Shown: piece by piece, positions 36,182 to 48,266 of the stretch | Numbering within the stretch: the stretch's first letter is position 1 | How the letters are laid out: every line of letters begins with the position of its first letter | Origin: Hericium rajendrae | Taxonomy: Eukaryota > Basidiomycota > Agaricomycetes > Russulales > Hericiaceae | Direction of reading: 5' to 3' | DNA: 64,000 nucleotides | NCBI GenBank assembly: GCA_033439255.1 | Contig: CM065882.1 | Span: 434,001-498,000 of the forward strand | Position numbers and translations under genes: made by a program | The notes under the pieces: generated by a model | Seen by the model: only the letters and a program-made list of their open reading frames with translations | The model's database searches: none | What the model was told of the DNA's origin: nothing

Positions 36182-37387
36182 ATGGTTCCTTCGCTCCCCA
36201 CTGAAATCGTCGTCAAGATCATAGAAAATACCTATCACCTCCATACGGACCCTCCCAAAGTCGATATCAAGACGCTGTCCGCTTGTGCCGTGGTATGCAA
36301 ACGGTGGCACCGCTTCGCCCGTGGACTGTTGTTCTTCAAGGTCGATGGGGCGCTAGATAACCACAGATACTTTCGTGTCTTGGATAGTCCAGGAGGGCTG
36401 GGTACCTGCGTTCGATCCCTTGATCTAGATGTCAAGCGGATATGTATGAAACCGGTCTGGACCATGGCACTCTCATATTGCCCCAACCTCTATGAGCTTT
36501 GTCTCGATGTCCCCAGTGATGCTCCGGAATTAACAGAGCTTGAAGTGATCCAGCTCAAGGCTCCGCACTTGAGGATCCGGGCCCTGACGTTCACTCTCCA
36601 TGGCATGCAGGGAGAGTTATGCATACTATACCAGCTGATGGCCATCTGGCCGAGCATTCAGTTCCTCACTGTGTCAATGCTGCCGGGCCCGACGCCCCGT
36701 CTACCAGGAGAACGGCCACCTTTCTCGCTTTATGAACTCACATTAAGCACCTTCCGCTTGCTCGCCGAGCCAATCATGCGCTGGCTCTTGCCACCCATCC
36801 CAGCAGGGCAGAAGGGCAGCCTCCAGATCCTCTCCTTTACAACAGGGGCAGACCAGGATCTTGATGCACTTATGGAATATATGCCCTACGTGCGCTCATT
36901 GAGAATCCTATTCCGTCACCCCCTTCCGCAAGGCTTTCTCGAGCACTGCAGCGCGCTAGAGGAGCTTATCTTTGACGTATCCGATGTAGCCGCGGAAAGC
37001 CCCGATCCCAAGGCCCTTGTTCTACCAGCGACCATTGAACATCTCAAGATCACAGGAGTGAATGGGGCCGAAGCCGAGCCCTTTGCGATGGCATTTATGC
37101 GTTCAACCCTTCCGCGGCTCCAACAGGTCTCGATCAATACATACGAGATGCCTCAACTTCCACAGGACCGATACATCGATCTGTCAAAAGTATGTAGTGA
37201 CAGAGGTGTTGCCCTCGTGGCCGACTCTCCGGGTGGTTTGGTGCGTCATCCTTTGAGCTAGACTTATCACGACGCTCCGACTCTGACGGCCGAATAGTCG
37301 TGGACATCGGAATATCCTCTTCCAGTGGACCATTTCCCTCGTGATCGGACGATTGAGAACTTATACCGCATGAATATCGTGGACTAG
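36182..37387 (+). CDS. F-box/LRR-like protein, intact
   Basis: Putative substrate receptor of an SCF ubiquitin ligase; targets unknown. Exons 36182-37240 (353 codons) and 37298-37387 give 382 residues. The F-box occupies residues about 1-45: MVPSLPTEIVVKIIENTYHL, IKTLSACAVVCKRWHRFARG, then LFFKV. The body has degenerate leucine-rich repeats, for example YCPNLYELCLDVP, ILYQLMAIWPSIQFLT, RWLLPPIPAGQKGSLQILS and MPYVRSLRILFRHPLPQGF. The second exon encodes SWTSEYPLPVDHFPRDRTIE and then NLYRMNIVD. The intron was placed because without it translation stops at RHPLS, whereas all family members keep this conserved tail in phase. An in-frame upstream ATG exists at 36116, but paralogues favour 36182. 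Best reference copy of the family in the window. Confidence 0.82.
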
Positions 37388-37694
37388 GGCTGACTTTGGA
37401 ATTCGAGATGAGATCACCAGTTGGATTGCACGTCGAGAAGGCTAGACACGAGTTATTGACTATTCACGCGCCCTCATATACTCACCGATCTCGTCTATTC
37501 CGTGTCTTTGGTGTGATGGCCTGACACAACGTGATATAAATATCTGGTATATTCGATACGACTAGATACGCGACTAGTGTTTTTTTTTCCTGGGGCCTGC
37601 CGCCATCTGTCATGAATTACTATTTTTGTTGAAGAACGACTGAACACTCACGATACCTCTAGCATCTCGTGCGTCCATCCCGTAGGCAGAGCGC
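37388..37694. other. Short intergenic stretch, convergent gene ends
   Basis: About 300 bases between the stops of the F-box gene and the mitochondrial carrier, which run toward each other. It contains a run of nine T near 37580. No gene seen. Confidence 0.4.
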
Positions 37695-39288
37695 TCATAC
37701 GCCCGTAAATTCCTTGAGGTACTCTGGAGCAGGGCGTCAGAAACGGGCCGGAGCATTCACGAGGAAGACGTACCTCGGGTCAGCTCGTACGCTGCGAACG
37801 TGCTGGCCGCAGACGGTATGCTGCAACGACCGTCAGCAAATCTTAAGATGGTATCGCCAGCGATCGTACCTTCTGAGGACTACAATACGCGTTCGATCAT
37901 TTTGCGTGATGAAAGAGAGAAGCAGGAGACGTACGTGATGGCGACAAGCCGCGGAAGAGTCCAGCACTGCAGACAATCGTTTCAGCCATCTCATCTCAGC
38001 GCGACATGCCCATGTACATGGGTACTTACACTCCAGACTCGGCGAGGAGAGCTCGGAACTCCCGCGCGATGTACTGCACCGGTGTCCCTTTAGGCGGTTC
38101 AGGCCGAAGCTGTATCCGCGACTTGATCACGTCTGATGAGCACGGCCATGAGTAACTGGGCGGGGATCCACCAAGAACAGGTCACCGACCAAGGGGATAG
38201 CATGCCAACCAGTATGCAATCTAGAAAAAAAATCCTTTCAGCACAAGCATGGCCGATTCAGATATAAACGTACGCCGCCGGTAGAGCCACTGGCAAACAG
38301 CGTCCAGACGGGCAGATTGGTCCCATATTGCTTAGCAAATTCCCGTTTGCTGAACTCGAACGCTAAGGGCGGTTATCAGGGTCGCTCACCTGACTCAAGG
38401 ATTCCGCTCACCTGTGTAAAACCTACACCGGCGACAATCATCTATAACTGATTACCGACGTAATTGTTCGACCACTTACCCTGCGTAGGCAGGAATTTCT
38501 CGAGCGACAGTTACCTGAAATCGATTGTAACGTGAGCATACACAAAATGCGAAGACGCAAGGAACGTACCCAATAGCCTCGCATGACCCCCTTTCGAAAT
38601 CCCCAATCTCTCCACATCTCCTTCATGATATGTCGTAGCCGCTTATCGGTGGCAGCACCATACTGGCCCTGCATGCGGACCTTGAACATCTCGACTGCGA
38701 ATTCAACAGGTTATGCATGTGCGTGCCGAGCGGGGGAAAGGATACGCACCTGGACTGGCTAAGACGGCGTTGGCCGCGCCTGCCATCGCGCCCGCTGCGG
38801 CGATCTCTTTGAGCGACAGTTCGGGGAAGGGCGATACGATGCGCTTGGACGCGCCGTAGGAGGCGAAGAGCAGGGAGTTCACGCCTGCGATACCGAAAAG
38901 CGGGCTGAGCATGCCTGTCGGATAGAGTATATGCGCGTCAGTCAAATGCCCGCGGTCCGCAAGTAAGGGGACGCACCCTTGTACAGTGCAAAGAATCCTT
39001 CATTCCGTATCGTCTGCTTGAGGATGTCCATGGGCCCTTTCTGCAAATCACTCACATTATGACGCGCTCTTCATTGCCTGAAACACGAAATGCACGTACG
39101 AACATGCCCTCTGCAATCCATAGGTTAGCAAGCGCGGACAGCATTAATGCAAAGGACGTACGGGGTGCAATCTGGGCCCGCGTCTTGATCGTGTCGAGCG
39201 GTTGGCCGACGAGCACTTGCGCTGCCCCGCCCAGGCTGCCGGCGATGAGCTCGTTCACGGTCTCCATGTTGATTGCGTTCGAATTCAT
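37695..39288 (-). CDS. Mitochondrial carrier family (SLC25) protein with two micro-exons
   Basis: Inner-membrane solute carrier with three repeats, each with a Px(D/E)xxK signature: GQPLDTIKTRAQ, ASPVEMFKVRMQG and CYPLDVIKSRIQ. The start MNSNAINMETVNELIAGSLG is at 39288. Exon 1 (39288-39162) joins an 11-base exon (39110-39100) and then exon 39040-38977. This gives IAPQGMFKGPMDILKQTIRN, GFFALYKG and then MLSPLFGIAGVNSLLFASYG. Later FYTGFEFSKREFAKQY and FRGLSPSLLRSIPSAASTFA appear, where a 10-base exon (37879-37870) supplies part of LLR. The end is YELTREYLKEFTGV. The substrate is not certain; the pattern fits the carnitine/ornithine-like carriers. Both micro-exons have GT-AG flanks and restore the canonical family sequence. 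Confidence 0.82.
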
Positions 39289-39894
39289 GGTGAATACCCG
39301 CAATATATAGGGAATATCTAGGGTGAACAAATGTCAGGCCTAGTCACTGTCAGGCTCCACATCGACGTCGCGTCGGACGCCGGTTCGCGTCGGCCTGGCA
39401 TGTTTCTGGGAGCGAATGGCGCGATCGGGGCGCGATTCCATGGGTTTGATTATCTGATAACGCACTAGGAATCATCTACCGCAATCTAAGCGAGATAACG
39501 ACTGGCTGATGCGTTCACGACACAGAATCTTGACGAATTTTGCAAGATGCATCTCCCTCGAGGCCATACAATAAGACTTGTTCAGAAGACCACAGATGCA
39601 TATTCAGGCCGTCGGGGAAACAGACTACTAATAAGACAGGCATAAGGGTAACAATAACGAAATCTATGCAACTAGTCCGAATATCGCGATGCTTTTATAG
39701 GTATCAAGTTCTTTACCGAGGGGCGAAGGGGAATAATGTTCGTATGATGAGTGACTGACTTACAAAGGAGCTTGCTATGCACTGGAGTACAGGGAATGTG
39801 GTATGGCTTGAAATGGGACAGGGGGATAGCGATCAGAACTGTGAGCGGAGCAGAAGTCCATACGATAACGTATAACGGTATAATTAGAGGCTTG
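39289..39894. other. Intergenic, no gene seen
   Basis: About 600 bases between the carrier start and the BEM2-like stop. It should contain the carrier promoter and the 3' UTR of the large gene. ORFs here have no recognisable content. Confidence 0.4.
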
Positions 39895-42800
39895 CTATGG
39901 ATCTTGAGAGGCGGCTTGTTCCGATATATTCTCGGAGGTGGGGAATCCAATTTGCGGAGAGCCGAGGTATTCTGACTCGGGTTCTTCGTCTTCCTCGGGT
40001 ATAGGTTCGTCGAACTCGTCTTCCTCCTGATCGGCCTCAGCGTCGTTGTCTTCTTCGTCGAAAATGGTGTGGGACTAACAATAGCCGTAAGATGAAAACA
40101 TTTGAGACAGCCTGGGACAAAGAAACGTACATGGGTCATCAAGGCCTTCACGAGCTTGTTGGTGTACGGCATGTTAGCCATGATCATGACAAAGTCATTG
40201 TGAGGGGCCCGCATTAGATTGGGACTGAAGACGATAGCGAGAGCATCCGAGCCCATCTGGTTGTGCTCTTCGTAGTCCGTCACCCTAACGAATTTTGTTC
40301 AGCAGATGAACTCGGCGGCAGACCACAGAACGCTTGCCTGTCGAGGTGCTCAACAATACGTTTCAGAAGATCAAAATTGTATCGAGGAAGCGCATGCACT
40401 ACAGTGCGCATTCGAGCGAGCCGCGTATTGAAGTCTTCAATTTCTAGGTGAAACGCGTACATGTTAGTCCGGTCAGGATCATTCGTAACGATGCGACGTA
40501 CTCATAGCTTCGACGATATCGTGGTAAGAGTACGACGGGAAGACAGGCTCTGGCAGAACACGGAACCACGATTTGATGAGGTCACAAACCGCGTAGATGT
40601 CAGTCATCTGTGTGACCGGCCATTCTCCTGGAGATACTGTCAGAGGGGATCTCAGTCTGCCAGCTGTGGTACAGCGTACCGCGATTCAACGCTTCCTTCA
40701 AGCCGTTGACCTCCGAGCTTGCACCCGCGATTCGGTCTACGATGGCAGGTTAGTATGAACATACTAACTACGCAAGGTGCAGCTTGAACTCACATATCCC
40801 AACTTCGCTCAAGCCCCGCGCTTCAACTTCTGACAAACACCTCTCAATGAACGAGGGGACGGTTCCAGGAGGCACCTCGGCACCCCCCGACTCACGCATG
40901 AGCAAGAACTCAAGATCGACTCCGAAGACTAAGGAAATAGCATTAGCCCACTTGATCTCACGAGCAATGCTGAGTACGCACCCGCAGTCGGATCCCGCGA
41001 TGCCGTAGTTGGACGGTCGTGTATGTGATCTGCCAGTTGAGGCTTGGGAGAGTTTCCGAGATACGTCAGTCGCCGCTTCGCAGCCGTCTTGGAAACACGA
41101 TCAATAGTCTGAATCCACTTCATCATCTCCGGCCGCGAGGCGGCTTGCAGGAGGTAGTGGCCGCCGTCCTCGGTGTCGAGCTGGAAGGTGTACGAGCGTG
41201 TGTAGTTAATGAACTGGGATACTCGGGCGTCCACGACGCTCAGGACTAGCGCTGGCTTGCCGGACGGAACGAAGTCGAGTTCAGCCGCAGTGCGCCTGAC
41301 GGTGCTGATCTCTACGTTGTCTAGGGCAAAGGCGTTGGAGATCGGGCGCATGAGGTTCTGGAAGAAGCTGGAGGACCCGCTCTTTTTCATGCGGTGCTGC
41401 CTCTGTACGGCTGTGTATGGGCGTCGATTGTTCATCGCCTTCGTGAGATAGTCGTCGCGCTTGTCGTTTCGCTGTTGTTCCTGCTTGCGCTCCTTTCCGA
41501 GGCGATCACGCAGCAAACGATCCCGTTTGTTCTTCTCTTGCTGCACGGAAATCAACCTCTGGAACGGACGCTGACCACGCTTTGGGGCATTGATAACGCC
41601 AACTTGACATGCTTCACGGTAAGCGTCCTCTCTGATGGCACGGAGGTCGAGGTGAACTGAATTGACTTCGCGTTCGATATTGTTGAGGCGCTCAAAGTCA
41701 CGACGATCAATGTCTCGTCGCCTGCGGCTGCGCTGCACTGATGAAACGACGGGGGTCGTATCAATGAGGTTGCATAGGTGTCTGATTGACCGTGATGAGG
41801 AGCTGATTTGCGGCGAAATGATATACAAACTTACCTGCGTTTGTCAAAGTTGACCAGATTGCGACTATCAGACGTTGATGAATCAAGGACATCCGGGAGG
41901 CTGATAACCTCGAGCATGCGCTCCAAGGTCCAACCCATATCGGCTGTAAGAGGCCACTTTCCTGGAGATGCGCCGCATACCGGCTTGACGAAGAATGCTG
42001 CCAGACTATCAGTCATAGCGCCACGGCTGCTTGCGACAGTCGACCATGCTCTTTGGTGTAGTCTACTCTCCACGCTGAGAACAGCGGACGTCAGCACCAC
42101 CTCGACGAAGGAAGGGACCACGGGGGAATCGGTGATAGGGAGATCAGCGTCCGCGCTGTTCTCAGACCTCCGTCGGCAGACCTCAATAGCTCGAAGCACA
42201 AGCTCCATTCTCGTTTGTCGTACCAGGATAGTCAGTCGCGGGGCAACCAGTTTGGCGATAATCCATTTGCGGAGAACGAGGTGCGCGCGGATGCAGCTGC
42301 GTAAGCCAGGTGGAAGCAGACGGAACAGCTCATCCTGTGTGAGCTCAGAGATCATGGACGATGGCTGGACCCCAGTGAGGTGCGAATAGATAGTCTGAAT
42401 CTCGACGTCATCAGGGTTGATGCTCGGATCACGGTTCATGAACCAGCCAAGTCGATCGGCTGTTTGGACTTCCAAAAGATCGGAGGCGACGAACAGATCC
42501 TGTAAGAGACACGATGGGGATGAGTATTTCGCAAAAGTATGGTAGGACTCACCTCTTCAGTAACGTTTCGGAAGGCAGCGCAAGCCATCGCATCTAAGTT
42601 GTCGACCAGTTCTTCAGGTGTGACCTTGTCAAGATCAGGCGCTTCGCTGGTAAATGTATGCGTCTCCAAAACACTGGGCAAAGGTTCCGAGCTGGCGAGG
42701 CTTTGAATAGGAGGCCTCATCGTATGGGCTGCGAACGCAGTACGGGCGTTCTGAAGGGTTTGCTTCAAGCCTGTCCAAGCCTGTACCACGCTTGAATCCT

Positions 42801-45800
42801 CTTTCGCCGTAGACTCTGGAATGTCATGCTCTGAAACGCCGGACAGGAAGGCATGAATGGCAGGGTAAAGAGCACTGTCATCTAGGATGTCTTGTGCCCC
42901 GTGGCCATTTTGAAGCCATTCAATAATGACATCAAGAACCTCCCTGCGGATGCGAGCTATCTGGAGCAAATCGTCGACGGCTGAGAAGCCAGGCATTGAC
43001 GCGCTTACATAGCGTTTTCGTAGCAGCTATGATTACGGATCAGGATCAGACCATCATCGGAGGAAGTTCAGCTCACCTCGAAGAAAACCAATGGTGACAC
43101 GAAGCTCCGGAATACATTCCACCAGACAGTAGCAAAGTCGGACCGGTCAAGCTTGACATCCCGTGTCATTCCTTCGCGCAGGGGCATTTCGCCATTATCG
43201 TCCGCGATGGATACTGATACGCCCGGTAAGCCATGAGCCAGAACCTCCACAAGACGATCGAGAGTTCCAGCCTGCACAACTACTCGCACCGGCCGCTCGC
43301 TCGGATGCTCTGGGATGACCAAACTCGTGCGGGCAGAAATCGAAGGGAGCGAACTTCGTCGCGCGAGACTTGTCTTGCGTTCCAAGGCATGCGAAGTGCC
43401 GGGCCTCACCCTGATGGATGGCACGCGCGACATCGTCGGCCGGCTATCGCCAATAGGCATTGCGTCCGTGATCGTGCTCGTCGGGCGCGACGGTGCGCGC
43501 GACCCAGGTCGCGAAGGTGTCGTGTCGCCTGGTTGGATTAGCAACAGCAGCTCGCCCTCCCAAATCGGAAGGACTGTGCCGTCGCGATCAATCGTGTTGA
43601 AGCCTCCCACAATACCAAACGAACGCCGTTGAGGGGACTCCATTGGCCTGAGCCCGATGTCTGACTTGCGCAGCGCCGGGAGATCCTGTACGTTAAGTCG
43701 CTGCGCACCGCTTTCCAACCGTCCTCGCCAAAGTTGGGCCCGATTTATCAAGGTGACGACTGAAATGGGTTCTGGGAACAGGAGGGGAACCAATGGATGA
43801 AGGCCGGGGGGCGGTGCTGAGGCCTTCGTCCAGAAGTAAGGCTCGTATAGGCCCTTCCTTCGAGATTCCGCAGCTAGGGAAAGTGACATGAATTGATCAA
43901 CGCTGCAAGAAAGTCAGCCGAGAAAACACAAAAGTCGGCAAATAAAAGCGGGACTCACTGGATGAACTGAGAAGCAACGTTACCCGTCCCCCCACCGGTT
44001 GCACATACTTCCTCCCAAGCGTCGACTAACCTCTCCATATCACCGGGCACATCCTCCTCAGCCACGTTCCCTCCCCTCGGACACAGCTCCAACGCCGTTC
44101 TGAAGTCCTCGAAGGTACCCTTTGCCTCTCTTAACGCGGCCACCCCAAAGACGTCCACATCATCCTTGCCCTTCCCCTTGGCCCTCTCCAGCGTCTTCCT
44201 CACAGTCTCCCTGCATTCCCCTCCCCACGGCGTCACCCTGCTCTCCACCTCCACTTTTACACATCCTTGCCCGACCCACGCCTCCACAATCGCAAGCACC
44301 GCCGGATCCACGCGCCGCCACGCCTTCTCAAGCCGCGCCACGGGCCGCGCACATAAAGCGGCACAGATCGCGCGCCACGCGCACTCGTCCCCGGTGACGC
44401 GGCACTGCTCGCCGACACGCGCCCACGCCGCGAGCACCTCGGAGCGCGTGTGCGTGCGCGACGTCTGTGTCGCACGCTCGTCCGTCGACTTGCGCGTATG
44501 CGCGGCGAACGCGTTCGACGTGTCTGGGCCAAGGATGTGCAGCAGGATGAGCTTCGTGAGCCAGTGTGGGCGATCGTCCGTGCCAAAGAACGGCGGTACC
44601 GCGGCCTTCGGCGCGTCTTCACCCTCGCCCTCGTCGGCCTCGGATATCCCGCCGTCGCCTGTGAAACAGACGTCGACGGTCAGGTTCCGCGGCACGCTCT
44701 CCAGCGCCTGGCGTCCGAACGCCGTGAGGCTCTTCGCGATCAGCTTTGGGCTGAGCCTCACAAGGATGTCCCGGGTGAAGCCTTCTCGTTCCAGGATGTT
44801 CCATAGCACTTCACGGTTTCCTGAGCCCGAGGGGCGGTGTTGACTTGATTTCGATGGAGACTTGCGTGCGGACGCCTCGGACCGCAGGGCCTCGGTGAGC
44901 GAGAGCATTGCATCGGTGTTTAGGGGACGCGGCGAGAAGGTGTCGACGTGCGGCGACAGGGCATTGAGGCTTGATGTGGTTGTCATCATGCTCATCTGCG
45001 GCGAGCGAGTATGGACCGCCTGCGTCGATGCGGACGGCTGCACTATGTCGTTGTTCGATCTTGTCTCCGGAGCTGCGAAATCGGGGATGGTTTCTGCACG
45101 AAACTCCTCCCAAGGGATGCTGTCCGCAGGTGCGCCCCAGAAGCGCATGTATTCGCCGGCCAGCCATGCGACTCTCTTCCGCTCGGCCTCTCTTGCGTCG
45201 CCTTCTTCTGCCCCGTTCACCAGGTACGTGCAGCACCGCAGGAACTCGGCCTCGAACTTCACGCGCCCCACCAGCGATGGCAAAGCGAAAAGGACCGCAG
45301 ATGCGAAGTCTTGCCAGGCTGCTCGCTCCGCTCCGACTGCCTCCGCCTCACCCTCTCGATACCGCGTCGCAAATACGGCCTCGTGCACAAGCGCCTCGAA
45401 GGTGCCTTTCTCCACGCCTCCCTCTTCCGACACGAGATCCGGATGCGTCCTCCGTCCCCAGAACGCGCGCTTCCGCCGTCCCGCCCCTGCGCTCCTCCCC
45501 TCATCCTTAGACACTTCCTCCGCAGTCATCCCCGCCTCCAGCCATCCCGACGACACGACCTCCTCCAGATCCTGCTCCTCCACCGGTACAACCCGCGTCG
45601 GAAACAGCTCCTTCACCTCCGCCGCGCGGTCCCCCGGCACCTTGTACATCTGCACCTTCGTCCCGCGCAGCACGACCTTCATCGGCTTCCACGTCTTGTT
45701 GTTCCCGAGCGCGACGTGCGCCGGCGGCGGCGCGAACGCCGTCATGCGGTTCAAAAAGCCCGTCTGGAACGTGATCTGCGACGCGCGCCGGTCGTCGCCC

Positions 45801-46910
45801 GCGGGCACGCCCAGTCCGGGCTCGATGATCTTCGGCGGCGGGAGCAGCGGCGCGTCGGGCGCGTGCGGCGCGTAGATCGTCGCGCTCGGCGCAGGTGCCG
45901 GGACCGCGCCGTTCCCGCCCTTGTTCCCGCCGAACGTGAACGGGAAGGCGGCGCGCACGTTGGTGGCGCTGCTGCTCGCGCCCACGCTGGGGTACTTGTC
46001 GTCGAGCCCGCCCTCCGACGCGGTGGAGCCCTTGCGCTGCGGACTCGGCGGGCCGAGCTTCGACGCGGAGAGCTTCGACGGGAGCTTCGGCGTGAAGGAG
46101 TGTGAGCGCGCGTGCAGGAGCGGCGGGGGCTCTGCAGGGCTCGATGGCTCCGTGTGCCCGGAGGATGCGCTGCGCAGCGGGCTGAGCGACACGCCGGATG
46201 GCGGGCTGCCCGACACGGGGCTGCGGCTGCCGGACGTCGGGAACGGCTGGCGCTGCTTTGTGGGCGACCCGCGGTACTGCTCGACCTTGTCTGTGAAGGA
46301 CGCTGCGGCGGGCGAGGACGGCGCGGAGATGGAGAGCTTGCCGAGGTCGTCGGCGGACTTGGACCAGGGCTTGCGCGAGAGGGCGCGGAGGTCGCCGAGC
46401 GGCGGGCGTTTGCTGCGCGAGGGCGAGGAGGGCGAGCCCTGGAACGGGTTCGGGGGCATCTCTGCAGGCGTTTCGGTGCGCGTCAAAGAGAGATCATACA
46501 CGGATCTGGAAGGGAGGTCAGCATATCGGACAAGATGCAGAAGCTCGGAAGCCTTGCCTGCTGCCGACACCTGTCTTCTGGACGTACCCGTCGCTCTGCA
46601 CAGTTGGTAAGATGGGGCGGGGATCTGTAGGATGCGAGATCTTGGGCTTGCGCCCCATCCCGAGGTTAATCGACGAGCTCGTGCTCGAGCGCGGCTCGGA
46701 CGTGCCGCTGCTGGGCGACGCACGCGAGCCGGATGGATTCCTAGAGAACCATTTTGCGGGCTTCGAGAGGAGCGACGAGAAGCCCGACGGAGAGGCAGAG
46801 CGCGGGAATGCAGTGGTGGATGTGCTTGGGGATGGAATGGACTGGCCGTGCGTGTTGTACGGGCTGAGGTTGATGGAGCCCGGGGCATTTGGCTGGCGGC
46901 GGGGCGGCAT
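39895..46910 (-). CDS. BEM2: BEM2-like Rho GTPase-activating protein, about 7 kb gene
   Basis: Large regulator of Rho-type GTPases in polarised growth and budding in yeast. The start is MPPRRQPNAPGSINLSP, followed by a long Ser/Pro-rich disordered region. After it come KASELLHLVRYADLPSRSVY, a first PH-like segment (NKTWKPMKVVLRGTKVQMYK), then VLWNILEREGFTRDILVR with further segments resembling the CDC25/RasGEF-type region of Bem2. Next are FSAVDDLLQIARIRREVLDV, RLGWFMNRDPSINPDDVEIQ, a basic coiled region, and a PH domain (KPALVLSVVDARVSQFINYT, EMMKWIQTIDRVSK). The RhoGAP domain follows with FGVDLEFLMRE, the arginine-finger segment EVGIYRIAGASSE, and DALAIVFSPNLMRAP. The tail is acidic. Overall size (roughly 2,100-2,200 residues) and domain order match Bem2. 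Many small exons near the 3' end; a proposed first intron is only 30 bases, so the N-terminal join is uncertain. Confidence 0.8.
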
Positions 46911-48266
46911 TGGTGTTTTCGACAGTTAATGGTTTTCAAAGAGTGGTGATAAAGCGAATGGAGTGGTGTGATGATATGATACTGCTGTACGGCTGTGAGC
47001 TTGCGCAACGATGTTACGAGAGATACAACATGATGCTTACGCCTGATCGCAAAGCGGTGAGCTCGTCGTAATTGCAAGATAGACGCGACGCGCGCGTGAG
47101 CGGGAGATAGGCGAGTCGACGCGAAGACGCTCTGATCTAGACGACCCGACGCCGCAACGAATCAAATGCGATGCGAGATTTGAGGGCAGGGTATGTCGAG
47201 AGAATGGAAAGAAAAAGAGCGAATATGACACGGTCTGCTGGAGGCTGTGTGAGCGCGACGCTGCCCCAACCAAAACAATAAGCACCGAGCAGACGACGCA
47301 CTCACCCGAAACTGCCTCCTCTCAAAAAACGGAACCTCTCAGAACAGGATGTCGAATACGTGGGGCGTCAAGATCAGAGGGAGAGGAAGAAAAGGGCGAC
47401 ACGTCGAATGCGTGGGGACCCAAGTCAAACGTGACTATATTGTGATCGCGAACCCGCGGCGGGGCTCAACACCCGGACAAATTTATCCCCCTGCTCCCTA
47501 CACCAGCGTCTTGATAAGATGATGCCTAGTTGGCAGAACGATGTCGGGAGAACAGGTGCTTAGGTGTCTACGTCAGATAGTCTATCGAAGTGAAGTTTCA
47601 AGCTTTCAAACTTGAAGTTTCGAATGATGCGAATCAGGTGGGACCGTCAAACCGATTCGATGCCGGGCACGCCAGGCAGGGTTGAAGAGACAATAGATAC
47701 AGACGAAAGCGAGTGGTTGCGACTGGAGAACGAGTGGAAAGAGAGAAAGGAAGTGGTGTTTGCGTGGTGGTTGTGCGTGACTTGAAGTGCAAGGTGAACA
47801 GGACGTTTCGTATGTATGTACGTTACCCTGTCGGCTGTAGAGCGAACACCCCCCTGCAATTGGATTTATGGCCGATCTTCGACATCACTTCGTAAATGAT
47901 GGCAGTGTCGCTTCGATTCTGTCCTTCGAATGTCATTGATTCATTTCATCGCACGCATCCCCATTCGTAACAAGGCGCAACGATAGCAGTATAAAGTCGC
48001 GAGGAACCTCGAGGAACCAATCCCGAAACACCCGCGCTGAAGAAGTAACTCCCATAAGGTACAATGTACGCTATAGATGCAGTACCCCCACCACATGCGC
48101 AGTTGTCCATCCCCATCCAGCCGCGATGGAACCCAGCGCGAAGCCATGTCGCGTGCCGGATCCCGGATACCTGATATGCCCATATCAGACTCCATGCCGC
48201 CATGTCACTGGGCCAACATTGCTCCATCACAGACGTTGCGGGGAAAGACCGCATCAGCCGATTCTG
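46911..48266. other. Intergenic, 1.35 kb, no gene seen
   Basis: Lies between the BEM2-like start and the stop of the C2H2 gene. A short cluster around 47588-47625 repeats the pentamer-rich string GAAGTTTC/AAACTT in direct and inverted order. Nothing protein-like was found. It presumably holds the BEM2-like promoter. Confidence 0.4.

Noticed and set aside
44122-46630. Plus-strand ORFs of 170-360 codons across the BEM2-like gene
   Set aside because: Antisense of a conserved coding exon with biased composition; no start context, no splice logic and no domain.
43955-47077. 1040-residue ORF read through to 47077 as one exon
   Set aside because: Its first 170 residues are Arg/Pro-rich antisense-like noise. 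The other frame from 46910 (MPPRRQPNAPG...) reads as a normal disordered N-terminus and joins the conserved KASELLHL segment.
47588-47625. Direct/inverted GAAGTTTC cluster as a CRISPR-like or transposon end
   Set aside because: Too short, units overlap, no spacers and no matching partner nearby; a eukaryotic genome also makes CRISPR implausible.
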